Below are positions 1 to 10,177 of a stretch of DNA of 64,000 nt, piece after piece. A program made the position numbers and the translations under genes. The DNA is taken from the NCBI GenBank assembly GCA_039621445.1, contig CP154956.1, positions 95,236,406-95,300,405 on the forward strand. Reading direction: 5' to 3'. The notes below the pieces were generated by a model. It was not told the DNA's origin and ran no database searches. It saw only the letters and a list, made by a program, of their open reading frames with translations. Every line of letters starts with the position of its first letter. The first letter of the stretch is position 1. This DNA comes from Euglena gracilis. Taxonomy: Eukaryota > Euglenida > Euglenophyceae > Euglenales.

Positions 1-430
1 AATGCTCTGGAGGTGGGGTGGCTGGTCCACCCCTTTGCCTGATTTCTGAAGTTTTGTGGCACGTTGTGGAAGTATTTGAAGTTGGTCATGAAAGGAGCGG
101 AAGTATGAAGTATTAGTATGAAGTAGGAGTGGGAGTGCACATGCCATATACACGATTGACTGTTCGAGAATTTTCTGCCACTGGGGGTTGGAGGGGGATA
201 TTGCACACAGGAGGATTGCCACCTTTTAGTAGTTGAGGTTGGTGGCAAAAATCCATCAATTCCCCACTGACGTTTAAGACTCTGTGTGACACCCGCACAA
301 CAGCATAAATGATGTCGGTGTGCGCAAATGCGTATATGGACGATGTGCGCATTTGCCACATCTACCATTTTGAACCCAACCAACAGCCTCCTATGTGAGC
401 ATGTTTGGAGCTGGAAAAAAAATTGGATGA
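1..430. repeat. Dispersed repeat J, copy 1
   Basis: The stretch matches 62560-62900 in order and orientation. Shared blocks include GTCCACCCCTTTGC, GAAAGGAGCG and, near the end, GTTTGGAGCTG. No coding signal was found. The two copies lie near the two ends of the window, so this is a dispersed element, not a local tandem repeat. Its true left end lies outside the window. Confidence 0.6.
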
Positions 431-493
431 GATTATACAACCTGGAGGTGCTGTTTATTTTGATGTTTCAGGGGTCAGAAACTGGTTTCACAG

Positions 494-528
494 TCTGAAT
501 TGCCGATGCTCAAATTAGGGCCCACGGC
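494..528 (+). CDS. Candidate exon, left part, interrupted by the insertion at 529-840
   Basis: A TTTCACAG acceptor precedes an open frame reading SELPMLKLGPTA. The frame runs into a 10-bp direct repeat (519-528) that recurs at 841-850. Deleting 529-850 joins the frame to codons reading WSFGCCSIST, which stay open to about 898. No product is recognised. The exon is short and its support is mainly the splice acceptor and the clean rejoining. Confidence 0.35.
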
Positions 529-840
529 AGGGCGGTCCATAAGGGACGGGAAGTTTTTTTTTTTTTTTTTCGTTAAGGACCGCCCCTTAAGGACCGCCCC
601 CCCGACCAAGGATCGACCGGGACTTGAACGGGGGTCGAAAACCAAAAAGTCGAAAAACGCATTTTTTGACGCTATGGGCGGATGGGCGATGTTCCAAAAG
701 TGCCAGGAATCACTTTTTTTCCCGAAGTCGACCCGTTTCGGGCAAAATACGGCCACTTTTCGGTCATGGATTTTCAAAAAAATTTCTCGGCTGTGCCGGG
801 ACGGGATTTTTTTTTTTTTTTTTTGCTTAAGGACCGCCCT
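529..840. mobile_element. TIR element with 10-bp direct repeat (hairpin intron-like)
   Basis: The direct repeat GGCCCACGGC occurs at 519-528 and 841-850. Immediately inside are inverted termini: AGGGCGGTCCATAAGG at the left and CTTAAGGACCGCCCT at the right. The interior repeats the word TTAAGGACCGCCCC (about 583-603) and has two long T-runs, but no coding capacity. This is the cleanest case in the window of direct repeat, terminal inverted repeat and interior in the order expected of a non-autonomous insertion. Confidence 0.8.
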
Positions 841-859
841 GGCCCACGGCCTGGTCCTT

Positions 860-1413
860 TGGTTGTTGTTCAATTTCTACAAAAATATCTCCAACCTAAG
901 AATTTTTAAACTGCACTGGTCCCACTGCACCCTCCTCTAAATGGTACGTCTTTTAAGTTGTACAACTGGTTGGTGCGCACAGATGCACAAACCCACCAGA
1001 CAAACTGGTTTTTTGCATTTGCTCAAACCAGCCACTTGTTATATCAGTGACACCTGCTCTCAGGGAGCTGTCTGCAAGCTGTGAAAGTCCCTGCTTCCTT
1101 CTCCCCGTCCTAAAGTACCCCATCACGTCGTGTTTTCATTTTTGGGTTTTTGGGTGGGGTGATCGCATTTACCCACATCGACAAAGAAAAAATCCGTCAG
1201 GGCGATGCGCCGCTTTTGACAATTTTCCATGCTTATGGAAACAAACCGGACATCCATGAATGTTTTGGGCCATTCTCCTGACATTTTGGGCACTTCTTAC
1301 TGCATTTTATTTTGGAAAGAATCGCCTGTGAACGAGTGGAGGGTGACGTCAGTTCTGTCCTGAATTGTTGCTTAAACACAAAATCTGTTTCTCCAAAATT
1401 CCACCGCTCACAG
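860..1413. other. Spacer or intron, no gene seen
   Basis: All six frames lack the G/C-third-position bias of the exons. I see no hairpin element or recognisable repeat apart from short T-runs. Confidence 0.4.
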
Positions 1414-1443
1414 ATGAACAACTCGGGCATGCCAAAAAAGAAG
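1414..1443 (+). CDS. Candidate 30-nt exon
   Basis: A CTCACAG acceptor and an AAG|GTTAGT donor bound ten codons reading MNNSGMPKKK. Both splice signals are good, but 30 nt is too short for codon bias to help. If real, it probably belongs to the gene that ends at 2127. Confidence 0.35.
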
Positions 1444-1959
1444 GTTAGTCAGCTGGATGAAAGGCACATCCATCATTTTTGAAAATTTTAAGAAGTAAAT
1501 GGTGTAATGCACACTTTGGGGTGTTCATTTCCCCCCTGTGAATGCTTGACGATGACCATGGCTCACCACTGCAAGAGATACAAAGCAATGCAAACCTTGT
1601 GAACAACATCTTATCCAGGCTGCCACGTTTTAACCTCATTTCATCTTTTGTTCAAAGAGGGTGCTTTCAAAAGGAGATTCATTCAAGGGACTTCATTCTG
1701 TTCCACATCTAATTTGATGGTTTTTGGTTTCTCTTTTCACACTTGGAAAACTTGATGTTCAAAATAATCTCCGCAAAAGTGAATTTCTCTCTTTTTCTGC
1801 CATTATTTTCTTTTCATTATGTGTCGTAATGCGTCATATTTTCTTTTCTACCTCCCTTTTTCCCCTCTCCCCGGACACCCACGTGTTCACCTGCAGATGT
1901 GACATCCCCCCACACGAGGTAGCACATTTGTTGAACACTGACTAGTGGCCTCTGGCCAG

Positions 1960-2127
1960 TGCTTCCCCAAATCATTTCGCCCAAGCTTTCTGACGGCCTG
2001 CCCCCTGACCGAGGAGCAAACCTCCGGCAAGGACCGCATGCAGCAAACCAAGACCGACATGATCACCACCATTGGGACGCTGAGCAGACCCCCCCCCCCA
2101 CCAACCAAGCCACCCACCAAGTCGTAA
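1960..2127 (+). CDS. Terminal exon of the first gene, product unknown
   Basis: After a CTGGCCAG acceptor the frame gives 55 codons starting CFPKSFRPSFLTACPL and ending PTKPPTKS before TAA (2125-2127). Nearly all third positions through the middle (TSGKDRMQQTKTDMITTIG) are G or C. A C-run encodes a proline stretch just before the C terminus. The tail Pro-Thr-Lys-Pro-Pro-Thr-Lys-Ser is low complexity. No family is recognised. Confidence 0.65.
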   Translation, partial: CFPKSFRPSFLTACPLTEEQTSGKDRMQQTKTDMITTIGTLSRPPPPPTKPPTKS

Positions 2128-2385
2128 ATTTCGGGAATTTTTGGATGATAAAAGTATTACTCAGAAAAATGATGAAAAACGTTGACCAGTTTTAAAAAGC
2201 AAGCATAACAGAAAGTTTCTTTTTAGAGTGCAATTTTTGATTAAAAATTGATTTTCCAGAAAATGCCAGAAATTTTCCTTCTGGTGTTGTTTGTGTTTGT
2301 GTTTTTCATTTGTGCTGTCATTTGTCATTTGTCATTTTTCCACATCCTTGTTTCCTTCTTCCTTTTTGTGAGAACCTCCCTCCTG

Positions 2386-2508
2386 CCCCCCCCCCCCCCC
2401 CGGCGCTTGGCCTCCCTCATCCTTACATCAAACTTGGCCCCCTAAGGTTGGCCCCCTGGCCTTCCCTTCAATCATAGCCCTGGGCCAAGCGCCCAGGGGG
2501 GGTACCCC
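2386..2508. mobile_element. Small hairpin element with C-run and G-run ends
   Basis: The left arm, a C-run plus CCGGCGCTTGGCC, is complementary to GGGCCAAGCGCC plus a G-run at the right. The interior carries GGCCCCCTAAGG and GGCCCCCTGG words. It has the same build as the longer elements. I found no clear flanking direct repeat. Confidence 0.55.
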
Positions 2509-3062
2509 GGACAGCTATTAGGGAAGGACGTTGCAGAAGAAAGTGAAAAAGGCAACAATAGCCGATAAAAATTTCTTGCTGTTGTCCAAACCACTCTCCC
2601 AAATTTGGAACCCCCCTTAAATATAGAAGCCCCCTCCGGGTTGTTTTGGCAACTGAACGCAGAACCCCTTTTTTGAAAGGTAATGTATGAAAGGATACTC
2701 CAAAAAGCATTGTTTGCAGAGGGTGAAATCGTTTTTTGCACGTTTGCATTTTTCAAATTTTCCGAAAATGCGCTTTTTTTGCATTCTTTTGTGCCTTTTT
2801 TTTCGTTTTTTTTTTCGTTTTTTATTTCAGCGCATTTTCTGCTTTCCAGTGTGCCTTCTCTGTGGACCCTGCTCATCTACAGGGCCCACTCTACTATTTG
2901 GGGTGTTTTAGAGCACCAGTGCTGTTTTTATCAAGGACCTCAAGATGGCATGGGCAGGGTGCGCACTTGTGGGTGGGGACCCAACCAAAGTCGAACGTGC
3001 GACTTCTGCTGAAATCGAGCCAAGATTATTTCTGTGTTTCGCTCCGGAACCCAAACCCAGGA

Positions 3063-3093
3063 CCGCTTCACAGCACCGGGTGCTGTGAAGCGG
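3063..3093. repeat. Perfect 31-bp palindrome
   Basis: Arms CCGCTTCACAGCACC and GGTGCTGTGAAGCGG are exactly complementary around one central G. A hairpin this perfect is unlikely by chance in 64 kb. It sits between genes and just upstream of a C-run/G-run patch. Confidence 0.8.
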
Positions 3094-3639
3094 AGTGGGG
3101 GAGGGTGGTGGTCTTGGACCCCCCGGGAGGGGGTCGGAAAAAACCTGGCACAAACTGTCGGAAAATTTTTATGGGCTTCAAAAAATCCCTGTGACTCCAA
3201 GCAACAGGGGGGGGGGTGAATGCGCCAGCCCCGGAAAAAAAATATTCCAAAAATTGCGCAAAAAATGCGCACTTTTGGAAGAATATGCAAAAAATGTGCA
3301 AAAAAAATCTGAGAAAAGAAGCACAGAAATCACAAAAATGCAAAAAAAATTGCCCAAAAACTTGCAAAAATGGCACCAATTTTTTTTTACAACAATTGAG
3401 TTGAATTATGTGGAAAGTGTCAGTAACAAAGTATTTCGGAAACATTTTTTTTTGCAAAAATGGTCAAAATGGGGGGAAAAAGGAAACCCGAGGGGAAAAA
3501 GTGCCAAAAAGCTGGCAGAGAAAAGCAGGCGTCCACTACAAGAGCACCCCCCCCCCCGGAAAACCAGGAGAAGCAAAAACAGAAGCAGGATTGAATATAA
3601 GATCAATCTTGTTGTATTTTCCTCGGACTCAGTAGAGGA

Positions 3640-3708
3640 ATGACCCACTGCCAACGATGCTCCGCTCCAATTTGGAAGACCAATCTGACCGTCTGGGGGC
3701 ACTGGAAT
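3640..3708 (+). CDS. Possible first exon with start codon
   Basis: ATG at 3640 opens 23 codons beginning MTHCQRCSAPIWKTNL, ending at an AAT|GTACTC donor. The Cys-x-x-Cys resembles a zinc-knuckle fragment but proves nothing alone. An overlapping frame (from 3707, MYSLASDSDIKAKWETLW) is equally protein-like, so the reading frame here is unresolved. It would fit as the start of the gene continuing at 4320. Confidence 0.3.
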
Positions 3709-4005
3709 GTACTCGCTAGCCTCAGACTCAGACATTAAGGCAAAATGGGAAACTCTGTGGGAAAATGTTTGTGCTGCCCACATCAAGAGCAGGGTCCAAA
3801 CAGTTGAACCCCCCCTCTGGCAGATTGAGCGTACCCGCCGTACATTAGGGGGGTTCGACAAGTTGGCTGATTCAAAATGGGAAGACACATTTGGTTTACC
3901 CATTTTAATGTTTTTGCAATGTTCCACATTTCTTTTGTATTCCCCGCGCATTCTCCACACGCGTCCTTCCTGAATTTGGTTCCTGGCAGGCGCTCCAGCA
4001 GTCTC

Positions 4006-4210
4006 GTACCTCCCCCCCCCCCATGCCTAATGAACACCCTTGCCCAATGAACACCCTTGCCCAATGAACAGGGAGTGTTCGGACCGTCTAGATTGTCACC
4101 ATATAACTCATCCACACAGAAACCGTACCCCAAGCCCAATGAACACCCCCCGTTCGGACCGTCTAGATTGTCACCTTAGTGTTCATTGGGCTTGGGGGGG
4201 GGGGAGGTAC
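4006..4210. mobile_element. Hairpin word element, CAATGAACAC family, copy 1
   Basis: Left end GTACCTCCCCCC is complementary to GGGGGGAGGTAC at the right. Inside, the word GCCCAATGAACACCCTT is repeated on the left arm and its complement AGTGTTCATTGGGC closes the right arm. A second internal word, CGTCTAGATTGTCACC, occurs twice. A sister copy lies at 38727-38896, and a decayed fragment at 47205-47250. Confidence 0.7.
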
Positions 4211-4319
4211 CTCAGCCCAAAGAAAGCCCATTTCCTGCAGTGGACTTTTCTCCTGTTGACCCTTGGACTGGGGTATTGCTTTGCCTGGGCAGGAAGGCTA
4301 AAACAAACACCAAAAACAG

Positions 4320-4397
4320 CGAAGGGCCGGATCCCGTCTGTCTGGGGCGGGCTGCCGCCGGTCAACTACACCACGAACGCCACGGTCCAATCCCAGC
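4320..4397 (+). CDS. Exon, product unknown; rejoins the exon at 4716
   Basis: After an AAAAACAG acceptor the frame reads AKGRIPSVWGGLPPVNYT then TNATVQSQ, almost all third positions G/C. It stops being coding at TCCCAGC (4391-4397), which recurs at 4716-4722. Joining across the intervening insertion gives an uninterrupted frame into QLQMNQVVDTF. Two possible N-glycosylation sites (NYT, NAT) are visible, so it could be a secreted or surface segment. No family is recognised. Confidence 0.65.
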
Positions 4398-4715
4398 GAG
4401 GGGTTTTCTTAAGCCGGGGGGGGGCACCCTGCCTGGGGTGGCAGCCAGCCTCCATGGGGGGAGTCCGCTGAAATAAAGCTGGGGCCATCCGGCAAAGCGC
4501 CGAAGGGTTTTACCAAAAGGGGTCAAAGATGGCCAAAAAAGGGCCAAAATGGGTTTTTGGGTTCTCACCTCCAAATTCTGGCTGAAAAATGCTCATTTAG
4601 TTGGATTTGGCTTTTTGATGCCAGCTGGCTACCTCCCACCCCCTTTGGGGGGTCCAGTCAGCACCTTTTCCAACCCCCCCACCCCCTCCTCGGAGGTGCT
4701 CAAGAAAACCCCTGG
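4398..4715. mobile_element. Hairpin intron-like insertion with 7-bp direct repeat
   Basis: Direct repeats TCCCAGC (4391-4397 and 4716-4722) flank termini AGGGGTTTTCTTAAGC (left) and GCTCAAGAAAACCCCT (right), inverted repeats with one mismatch. Removing 325 nt keeps the flanking exons in frame. None of the eight possible cut registers gives GT-AG. The interior belongs to dispersed family A (also near 5270, 33040, 34440 and 52490). Confidence 0.8.
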
Positions 4716-4930
4716 TCCCAGCTGCAGATGAACCAGGTGGTGGACACCTTCGCCGGGCTGATGGGGACGGTGGTGGCCGACTTCCGGGGGCTGACCAACT
4801 CCTATTCCTCACAGCTGCGGGCGGCGTTGGCCGAGACCAGTGCCCCGGGACCCCCCCCCCCCTCAAGCCAAAGGAACATTTGTCCTGGTCGTGATGCAGA
4901 GGCTGGTTGTCTCCCGACGGCAGGGTTACG
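4716..4930 (+). CDS. Exon, helical segment, product unknown
   Basis: The frame reads QLQMNQVVDTFAGLMG, TVVADFRGLTNSYSSQ, LRAALAETS, then meets a 12-C run (4851-4862). After the run the coding signal continues one frame over as KGTFVLVVMQRLVVSRRQGY, ending at a G|GTAGGA donor. One extra C would restore a single frame. Alternatively a 27-nt piece is removed. It joins in phase to the exon at 5112 through a 181-nt GT-AG intron. Confidence 0.65.
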
Positions 4931-5111
4931 GTAGGAGGATGCTCGGTAGCAGGAGCCCCTCAAGCCTCCGTGAACGTGCTCAAACGACATTCGAGGGGGC
5001 TTCATTCGAGGTGGTTCGAGGAGGCTCGAAAGAGCCTTTTCGAACACATGTTTGACACCTTAAACATATGTTCGACCATGAGACTGAAAGGATGCCGAAA
5101 TAGATTTTCAG

Positions 5112-5187
5112 TAAATTTTCAACTCCCTTTTGTTGCCGATGACCTTCTGTGCGCAACCAAAGAATTGTTTGAGCCGGACTTTCCCCC
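5112..5187 (+). CDS. Exon, product unknown
   Basis: A GATTTTCAG acceptor is followed by codons reading NFQLPFVADDLLCATKEL and FEPDFPP. The previous exon leaves one base and this one supplies two, so the codon phase fits exactly. The right boundary is a G-run (CCCCCAGGGGGGG) where a repeat of family A begins. Confidence 0.6.
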
Positions 5188-5667
5188 AGGGGGGGTCCAG
5201 CCAGCCAGCCAGCCACCTTTTTTGCCAAACCAGCAGTTCCCAGCCAGGTTTCGGACCCCTCCAAGGGGGTCGATTGGAAATGAAGTTTTCGCAGCCCGGT
5301 GAAGCCAGGTTGGAACAGAAGAATTTTGGTGCCAAAAGTTTTTGAAAGGAGGGGTCAGAAATGCCAAAAATGGCATTTTGATCAATTTTTGGATTTTCAC
5401 ACCAAAAAAGTCCAACCCAGCTAGCTGGATTTGGGCTGTTTTGGCTGTTTTTGGGTGGCAGCTGGGTCCAGCCCGGCAGCCGATGGGACCCCCCCCCCTG
5501 GACCCCGACCCCTTGGGGGGGGTCCTTTTTCCCAGCCAGCACCATTTTTCCAGCCAGCAGGGTCCCCTCCACTGGTGGCTCCAGGGGGTTTCTTAAGAAA
5601 TTCCCTTTTCACAACAAAAGGGGGAGGGCCTTAAAGTAACAAAATCCCTTGTGTTGCAATGTGTATA
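5188..5667. repeat. Dispersed family A, long copy
   Basis: About 380 bp (roughly 5280-5667) match 52490-52880 throughout, including CAGCCAGCACCAT, TTCTTAAGAAATTCCC and a shared end ATCCCTTGTGTT. The copy contains several CCAGCCAGC words. No coding signal is seen. Confidence 0.6.
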
Positions 5668-5689
5668 TGCCCTGTGTGTGTTCTGAGGG

Positions 5690-6083
5690 ACCCCAACGGC
5701 CAAAGTCTTCGAACTTCCCTCTGCGACCCCAGGGCTCCAGACCACATCCTGATCATGTTTTATGGGTGTCGGCGCTACTTAGTAGGACTGTACAAACGGT
5801 TTGTTTTGCCCAACTACACAAAGGAACATGCCAACCACGTGCCAAATGCCGCATCCGCCAGACTGCTGCTTTGCATTTTTCCACCTGGGCACTGCCGCCG
5901 AAGGTTTCCAGTCTCCTCACTGGGATGGGAGCCACACGTATTGCTAGCGTGCAGCGCTACCCCACCTTGTATGGCCTGGGGTATCTGAACCTGTCCCAGG
6001 CGTGGTCGGACCCCGCTCCCGTCTGTGCGCAGTGTTGGCCGGCACCCGTTTCCTCTGAGTTATACTGGTTCACCAGACTGTGA
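5690..6083 (+). CDS. Candidate coding region with stop, frame switch inside
   Basis: The first half reads DHILIMFYGCRRYLVGLYK and FVLPNYTKEHANHVPNAAS. From about 5911 a second frame takes over, VSSLLTGMGATRIASVQRY then PTLYGLGYLNLSQAWSDPA, ending FTRL and TGA (6081-6083). An internal intron or an indel must separate them; I could not place a convincing donor. Both parts look protein-like, but codon bias in the first half is only moderate. Confidence 0.4.
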
Positions 6084-6243
6084 ACAAGTTGTCATATCAA
6101 CTGCGGAATATGCAATTGCATTTTGACATTTTTTTATTGCTCTATTATGAAACACACGTCATGTTCTACGTGGATCTGCACACCCAAGTTTTGCATATTT
6201 TCGCATCCTTTCCCCCCTCAACCTGACAGTCATTTGTGGAAAC

Positions 6244-6248
<5 letters not shown>

Positions 6249-6282
<34 letters not shown>

Positions 6283-6388
6283 CGTGTGGGTGGGTGGGTG
6301 TGGGTGTGGGTGTGGGTGTGGGTGTGGGTGTGGGTGTGGGTGTGGGTGTGGGTGTGGGTGTGGGTGTGGGTGTGGGTGTGGGTGTGTG
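6249..6388. repeat. (TG)n followed by (GGTGTG)n microsatellite
   Basis: About 30 bp of TG repeats run into some 100 bp of GGTGTG repeats, directly upstream of an exon. Confidence 0.95.
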
Positions 6389-6396
6389 GGTGTGTG

Positions 6397-6565
6397 TGTG
6401 CCGCATGCACGGGGCCACATCGGCCAAAGCGACTGCATGCTGCTGGGTGCTGTCTGTGCCACCCAGCAGGAACTTGGCACCGGGGACCAGCCCACCCTGG
6501 CACTGGTCTCAGGGCGGTACTACAGGCGGGAGACGGTGCTCAAGTTTGTTGGTGTGCAGCCAGGG
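6397..6565 (+). CDS. Exon, product unknown
   Basis: The frame reads ARGHIGQSDCMLLGAVC, ATQQELGTGDQPTLALVS, GRYYRRETVLKFVGVQPG with strong G/C third positions; the other frames lack this bias. No AG acceptor is obvious because the exon abuts the microsatellite. A possible donor is GTTG|GTGTGC near 6550. It is followed by tandem AAATCCCGGC-like words. No family is recognised. Confidence 0.6.
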
Positions 6566-7394
6566 CGGTGTGCATCTCAGCGGCAAAACCCTGACAAATC
6601 CCGGCAAATCCCGGCAGACCCCAAGAAACCCCGACAACACTGCAACTTTTTTTTTGGAAGAATCAATTGTGGGCAAAAGGATGGATAAGTTGTCCAAAAG
6701 GAAATTTATGGGTGGTTTCAAATTTTCCATGGGCAATTTACGCCGCCTAAATATTGGATTGTCTGGGTTAATATTTTTTTTTGTCTCCAGTGGGTGTTTT
6801 GAAATTGAGAGCTTTCCAAGCGGCATCTTTGGTTGATGGTTTTAAAGAAGCTTATTGTCAGTGACAGTTATTTTTAAGGCCACCATTTTTTTAAGGCCAT
6901 CAGACAGTCATAAAAAGTAAATAAGTGGTCGGGTTTTCCTGCTTACCGCACATAATTGATTAGAGATCAAAAATAAGCTTGGAAATCAGCGGAATTACTA
7001 CCTGGATGAGATTGCATTAAAGAAATGGTGCATTGGGCAGTTCTCATGACGATCAACCATTTCCGACACCAACACCAATGCATTATTTCCCACGTCTCCT
7101 TTGTTCTTTCTCGAGTTTATATCTGTGAAGCAGAGATTCATGTGTTGACAACATCGCTGGCAGCTTTGATGTTATGTGTTTTGTCCAACAACCCCCCTGG
7201 TTGGAGGTGTACATTGGCTGTTTTAACGACCCCTTTTAACGACCCATTCCCCAAAGATGTTTGTCTCGAGCTCCAATATTTGTCTCCGACGGGGGGGGGC
7301 AAATATTGGTGGTCTTTGGGTTATGGAAGAGGTTTGGCATGGAATCCAAAAGATTATTGCAAAGAGGACCATTTCAGGATTATTTTTGCTGCTG

Positions 7395-7560
7395 AAAAGA
7401 GCAAAAAGCGGCCAACGGTCGGACAAAAAGCGGTCAAAGACAGCGAAAAAAGTCGGCAAAGTGATCAATAACAGTCAAACACAGCAAAAAGTGCCCAAAA
7501 GTGGCCCAAAAAGTGGTTTAATGGTGACCGAAAGCAGCCAAAATGGATTAAATGTGGCAA
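7395..7560. repeat. Degenerate AAAAGTGGCC-type tandem array
   Basis: Imperfect 8-12 bp units such as AAAAAGTGGTC and AAAGCGGCC repeat across the stretch. Equivalent arrays lie at 21215-21430, 48560-48800 and 58790-59120. Confidence 0.7.
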
Positions 7561-7739
7561 AAGAAGAAAATGCTTGGAAAAAAACACACAATGGGTTTTT
7601 TGTTTTTTTTTGTTTTTTTTGTTTGTTTGTTTCCACTGAAAAATTTTGGCTCAACAAAAAAACTTCGAATTATTTGGTGTATTTTTCCAGTGGGTTTCAG
7701 TTGAGTTTGCCAGGACACCAGTTTTTTTTTTCATACAGG

Positions 7740-8885
7740 AGGGGCATTGATTGTTGGGACTGTCCACAGGAGTTAAGTAGTGGGACAGGCAAAAAAACTT
7801 TTTTTGACAGCCCAAGAGGTTCATGGGTGGTTTTAAGCCCTGAAGAATTGAAGGGTTTGAGGTTGCAGCATGTGCATTCTGCACCTGACAACACCTGAAG
7901 CTTGCTGCTTGCTGCAGGGCTGTGGGGCCCCAGCTCAGCAGCACGTGGGACATCCCTTTTTTTTGAGGAAACCAAAAGCCAGCACGCAGAAATTATCGGC
8001 AATATTGTTACCCTGCATTGACAATAAAAAGTAAATCAAGAAGAAGCAAAACAGGGCTGTCTTTGAGTAAATTCAGGCAGGGCATTAAATAGTTGGACGG
8101 TCCACAGGAACTGAATAGTGGGTCAGGCAAAAAAACATTTTTTTTAAAAGCACCCAAAAGGTGTATGGGTGGGTGGTCTTAAGCCTGGAATAATTGAAGG
8201 GTTTGAAATCGCAGCACGTCTGTTCTGCACCTAACATGATGCAGGGCTGCAGGGCCCCGCTCAGCAACACACATGGACCCACGCGAGCGCCAGGCACAGC
8301 AGCAAGAAGACTGGCGTCGAAGCACAGGCAACTTGCAGGTGTGGTAGACTGACCTTGACGAAGACACGCTGCTTGGCAGCCAAAAGTTGCTCCAGTTGTG
8401 GGGAAAAACACAGCCTTTCAGTTTCCCCATGACAACCAGCCACAAATATTTGAATGGGGTTGCGTTTAGAATTGTTACAGGCCGGTCTCGGGATTCTTTC
8501 TATCCTCTACAGGTTGACGCCCAAAAAATGGACTTTTCGGTTTACGCTGCGTATGTGTAGAAGAGCAATTTGACCCAAACCAACGCCGTTATTGGCATTG
8601 CGGGTGAATAGCCACAATATGGTCGGGCATCCCTCCTCTTCACATTAGGTCACTTGAGAAACCACCTCTTTGAAATAATGACCTGTCCGCAATTTTTTTT
8701 TGGACTGAGATCATGATTAACATATGTCTTTCCGCTCTGTAACAGAATGTCTGTGCTTCTGCGCGTGCCTGGCGCTCGCGTGTGTTGCTGAGCAGGGCCC
8801 TGCAGCCCTGCATCATGTTAGGTATAGAACGCACGTGATACAATCTCCAACCCTTCCTTAAGACCACTTATGCACCTCTTCCCAG
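7740..8885. repeat. Repeat family C, two direct copies and one inverted copy
   Basis: Copies at 7740-7950 and 8075-8330 share GTCCACAGGA, GGTCTTAAGCC-like, GAAGGGTTTGA and GCAGGGCTG blocks. An inverted copy occupies about 8740-8885 (GGCGCTCGCGTG, CCTGCATCATGTTAGG). A further partial copy is near 9620-9690 (GACGGTCCACAGGAGC). No coding content. Confidence 0.7.
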
Positions 8886-8933
8886 GGGGCAAGGGCGAGG
8901 TGTTAGACTGTGAGCGTTATTTGGGGGGGTTTA

Positions 8934-8969
<36 letters not shown>

Positions 8970-9016
8970 TCCGTGCGTGCGTGCGTGCGTGCGTGCGTGC
9001 TTGTGTGTGTGTGTGG

Positions 9017-9064
<48 letters not shown>

Positions 9065-9110
9065 ACGCGTGCGTGCATGCGTGCGTGCGTGCAGGTGGTG
9101 TGAGTTTGTG
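8934..9110. repeat. (GTGC)n and (GT)n microsatellite
   Basis: About 65 bp of GTGC units are followed by about 60 bp of GT units and again GTGC. Confidence 0.95.
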
Positions 9111-10138
9111 TCCATGTGGGTGGGTGGGTAGGTGGTATCATTTCAGTATATCTTTACTGTCATCAGTTATTCTTGTAGCACTTTGCGACCTCCCCACTTA
9201 TGCTGAGGGGAAACTATCTAAAACCGCAAAAAAAAAACCACCCCTGGAAAGTGGGTGGGTATTCAGGGTGAATGGGGAGGGTGCGATGAGGGTTCTGGGG
9301 GGGCATCGGGGGTTGGGGTGGTTGGGGGGCCTCGGCGCCATAGGTGGGAACACAGTGCAAAGGGAATGCACCAGCCTGGCCTGAGAAAAAAATGTGCGAA
9401 GATGTGCATTTTTGGAAATATTTGGAATAATGCGAAAATTGTGAACTGCGAGCAGGTGTTGCATTGATTGAAGTTACCGGTGATTCCACTGTTTTTTTTC
9501 CAGGAAATCAAACAGTCAGCATATATATTATGATATATTACGCAGCAAATAGACAAAAAAAACAAATCAAGAAGAATGACTGAACGAGGAATTGAATATG
9601 GCCGTCCTAAGCAAATACAGTAGGGACAGTAAATAGTGGGACGGTCCACAGGAGCTAATCAGTGGGACAGGCAAAAATTTTCATTTTTCTTAATAGCCCT
9701 GACAATTACCAAACAAGTCAACCGTTAGTCTTGTTTGTAACAATACACGCCACCATTGACCCCACAATTTTTTTTCATGTCACAATCTTTGTGTATATTC
9801 TGTGTTTGCCATTCCATACAATTTGTGTTCCCTGCCAATTTACTGTAGACAGAGTCCATGGTCTGTGGGCTCCTTTTCTGCTGCATTTCCGAATGTGTTG
9901 CTGGGAGAAGAATTGGAAAAGGGGTGTAGGAAAGCCCCCCCCAACAAGCTCCACAACGATGCCCCCCCCCAACAAGTTTGCAATTGCCTAATTGTGCGAA
10001 AGTCTGTGTGCATCCACGAGCCCTGAAACTACGTTATTACTACGTTACTAAGCACCCCTCAAAGGCTAAAAGCTTTGAACGCCCCCTTCTTTTCAGTTTC
10101 CAAAACCCAGACAGAAGAAAATCGAATTGATTTGTTGC

Positions 10139-10177
10139 CAAGAAATGTCAATACAATACCCGTATTGACATTTCTTG
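10139..10177. repeat. Perfect hairpin, 16-bp arms
   Basis: CAAGAAATGTCAATAC (10139-10154) and its exact complement (10162-10177) flank a 7-nt loop AATACCC. The near-identical GGAAATGTTTGCGTATTGATGG sequence follows, so this may be part of a larger decayed element. Confidence 0.8.

Larger units (their letters stand above)
2128..3639. other. Intergenic region, no gene seen
   Basis: It holds T-rich low complexity (2720-2830), a hairpin element (2386-2508), a perfect 31-bp palindrome (3063-3093) and an A-rich array of GCAAAAAA words (3235-3400). Open frames here are long only because of low complexity (poly-Phe or poly-Lys). Confidence 0.45.
6590..10138. other. Long non-coding stretch
   Basis: It holds degenerate AAAAGTGGCC-type repeats (7395-7560), repeat family C (7740-9690) and a GTGC/GT microsatellite (8934-9110). 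It also holds a small hairpin at 7276-7312, where CCAATATTTG and CAAATATTGG flank a G-run. No frame shows exon-like codon bias. Confidence 0.45.
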
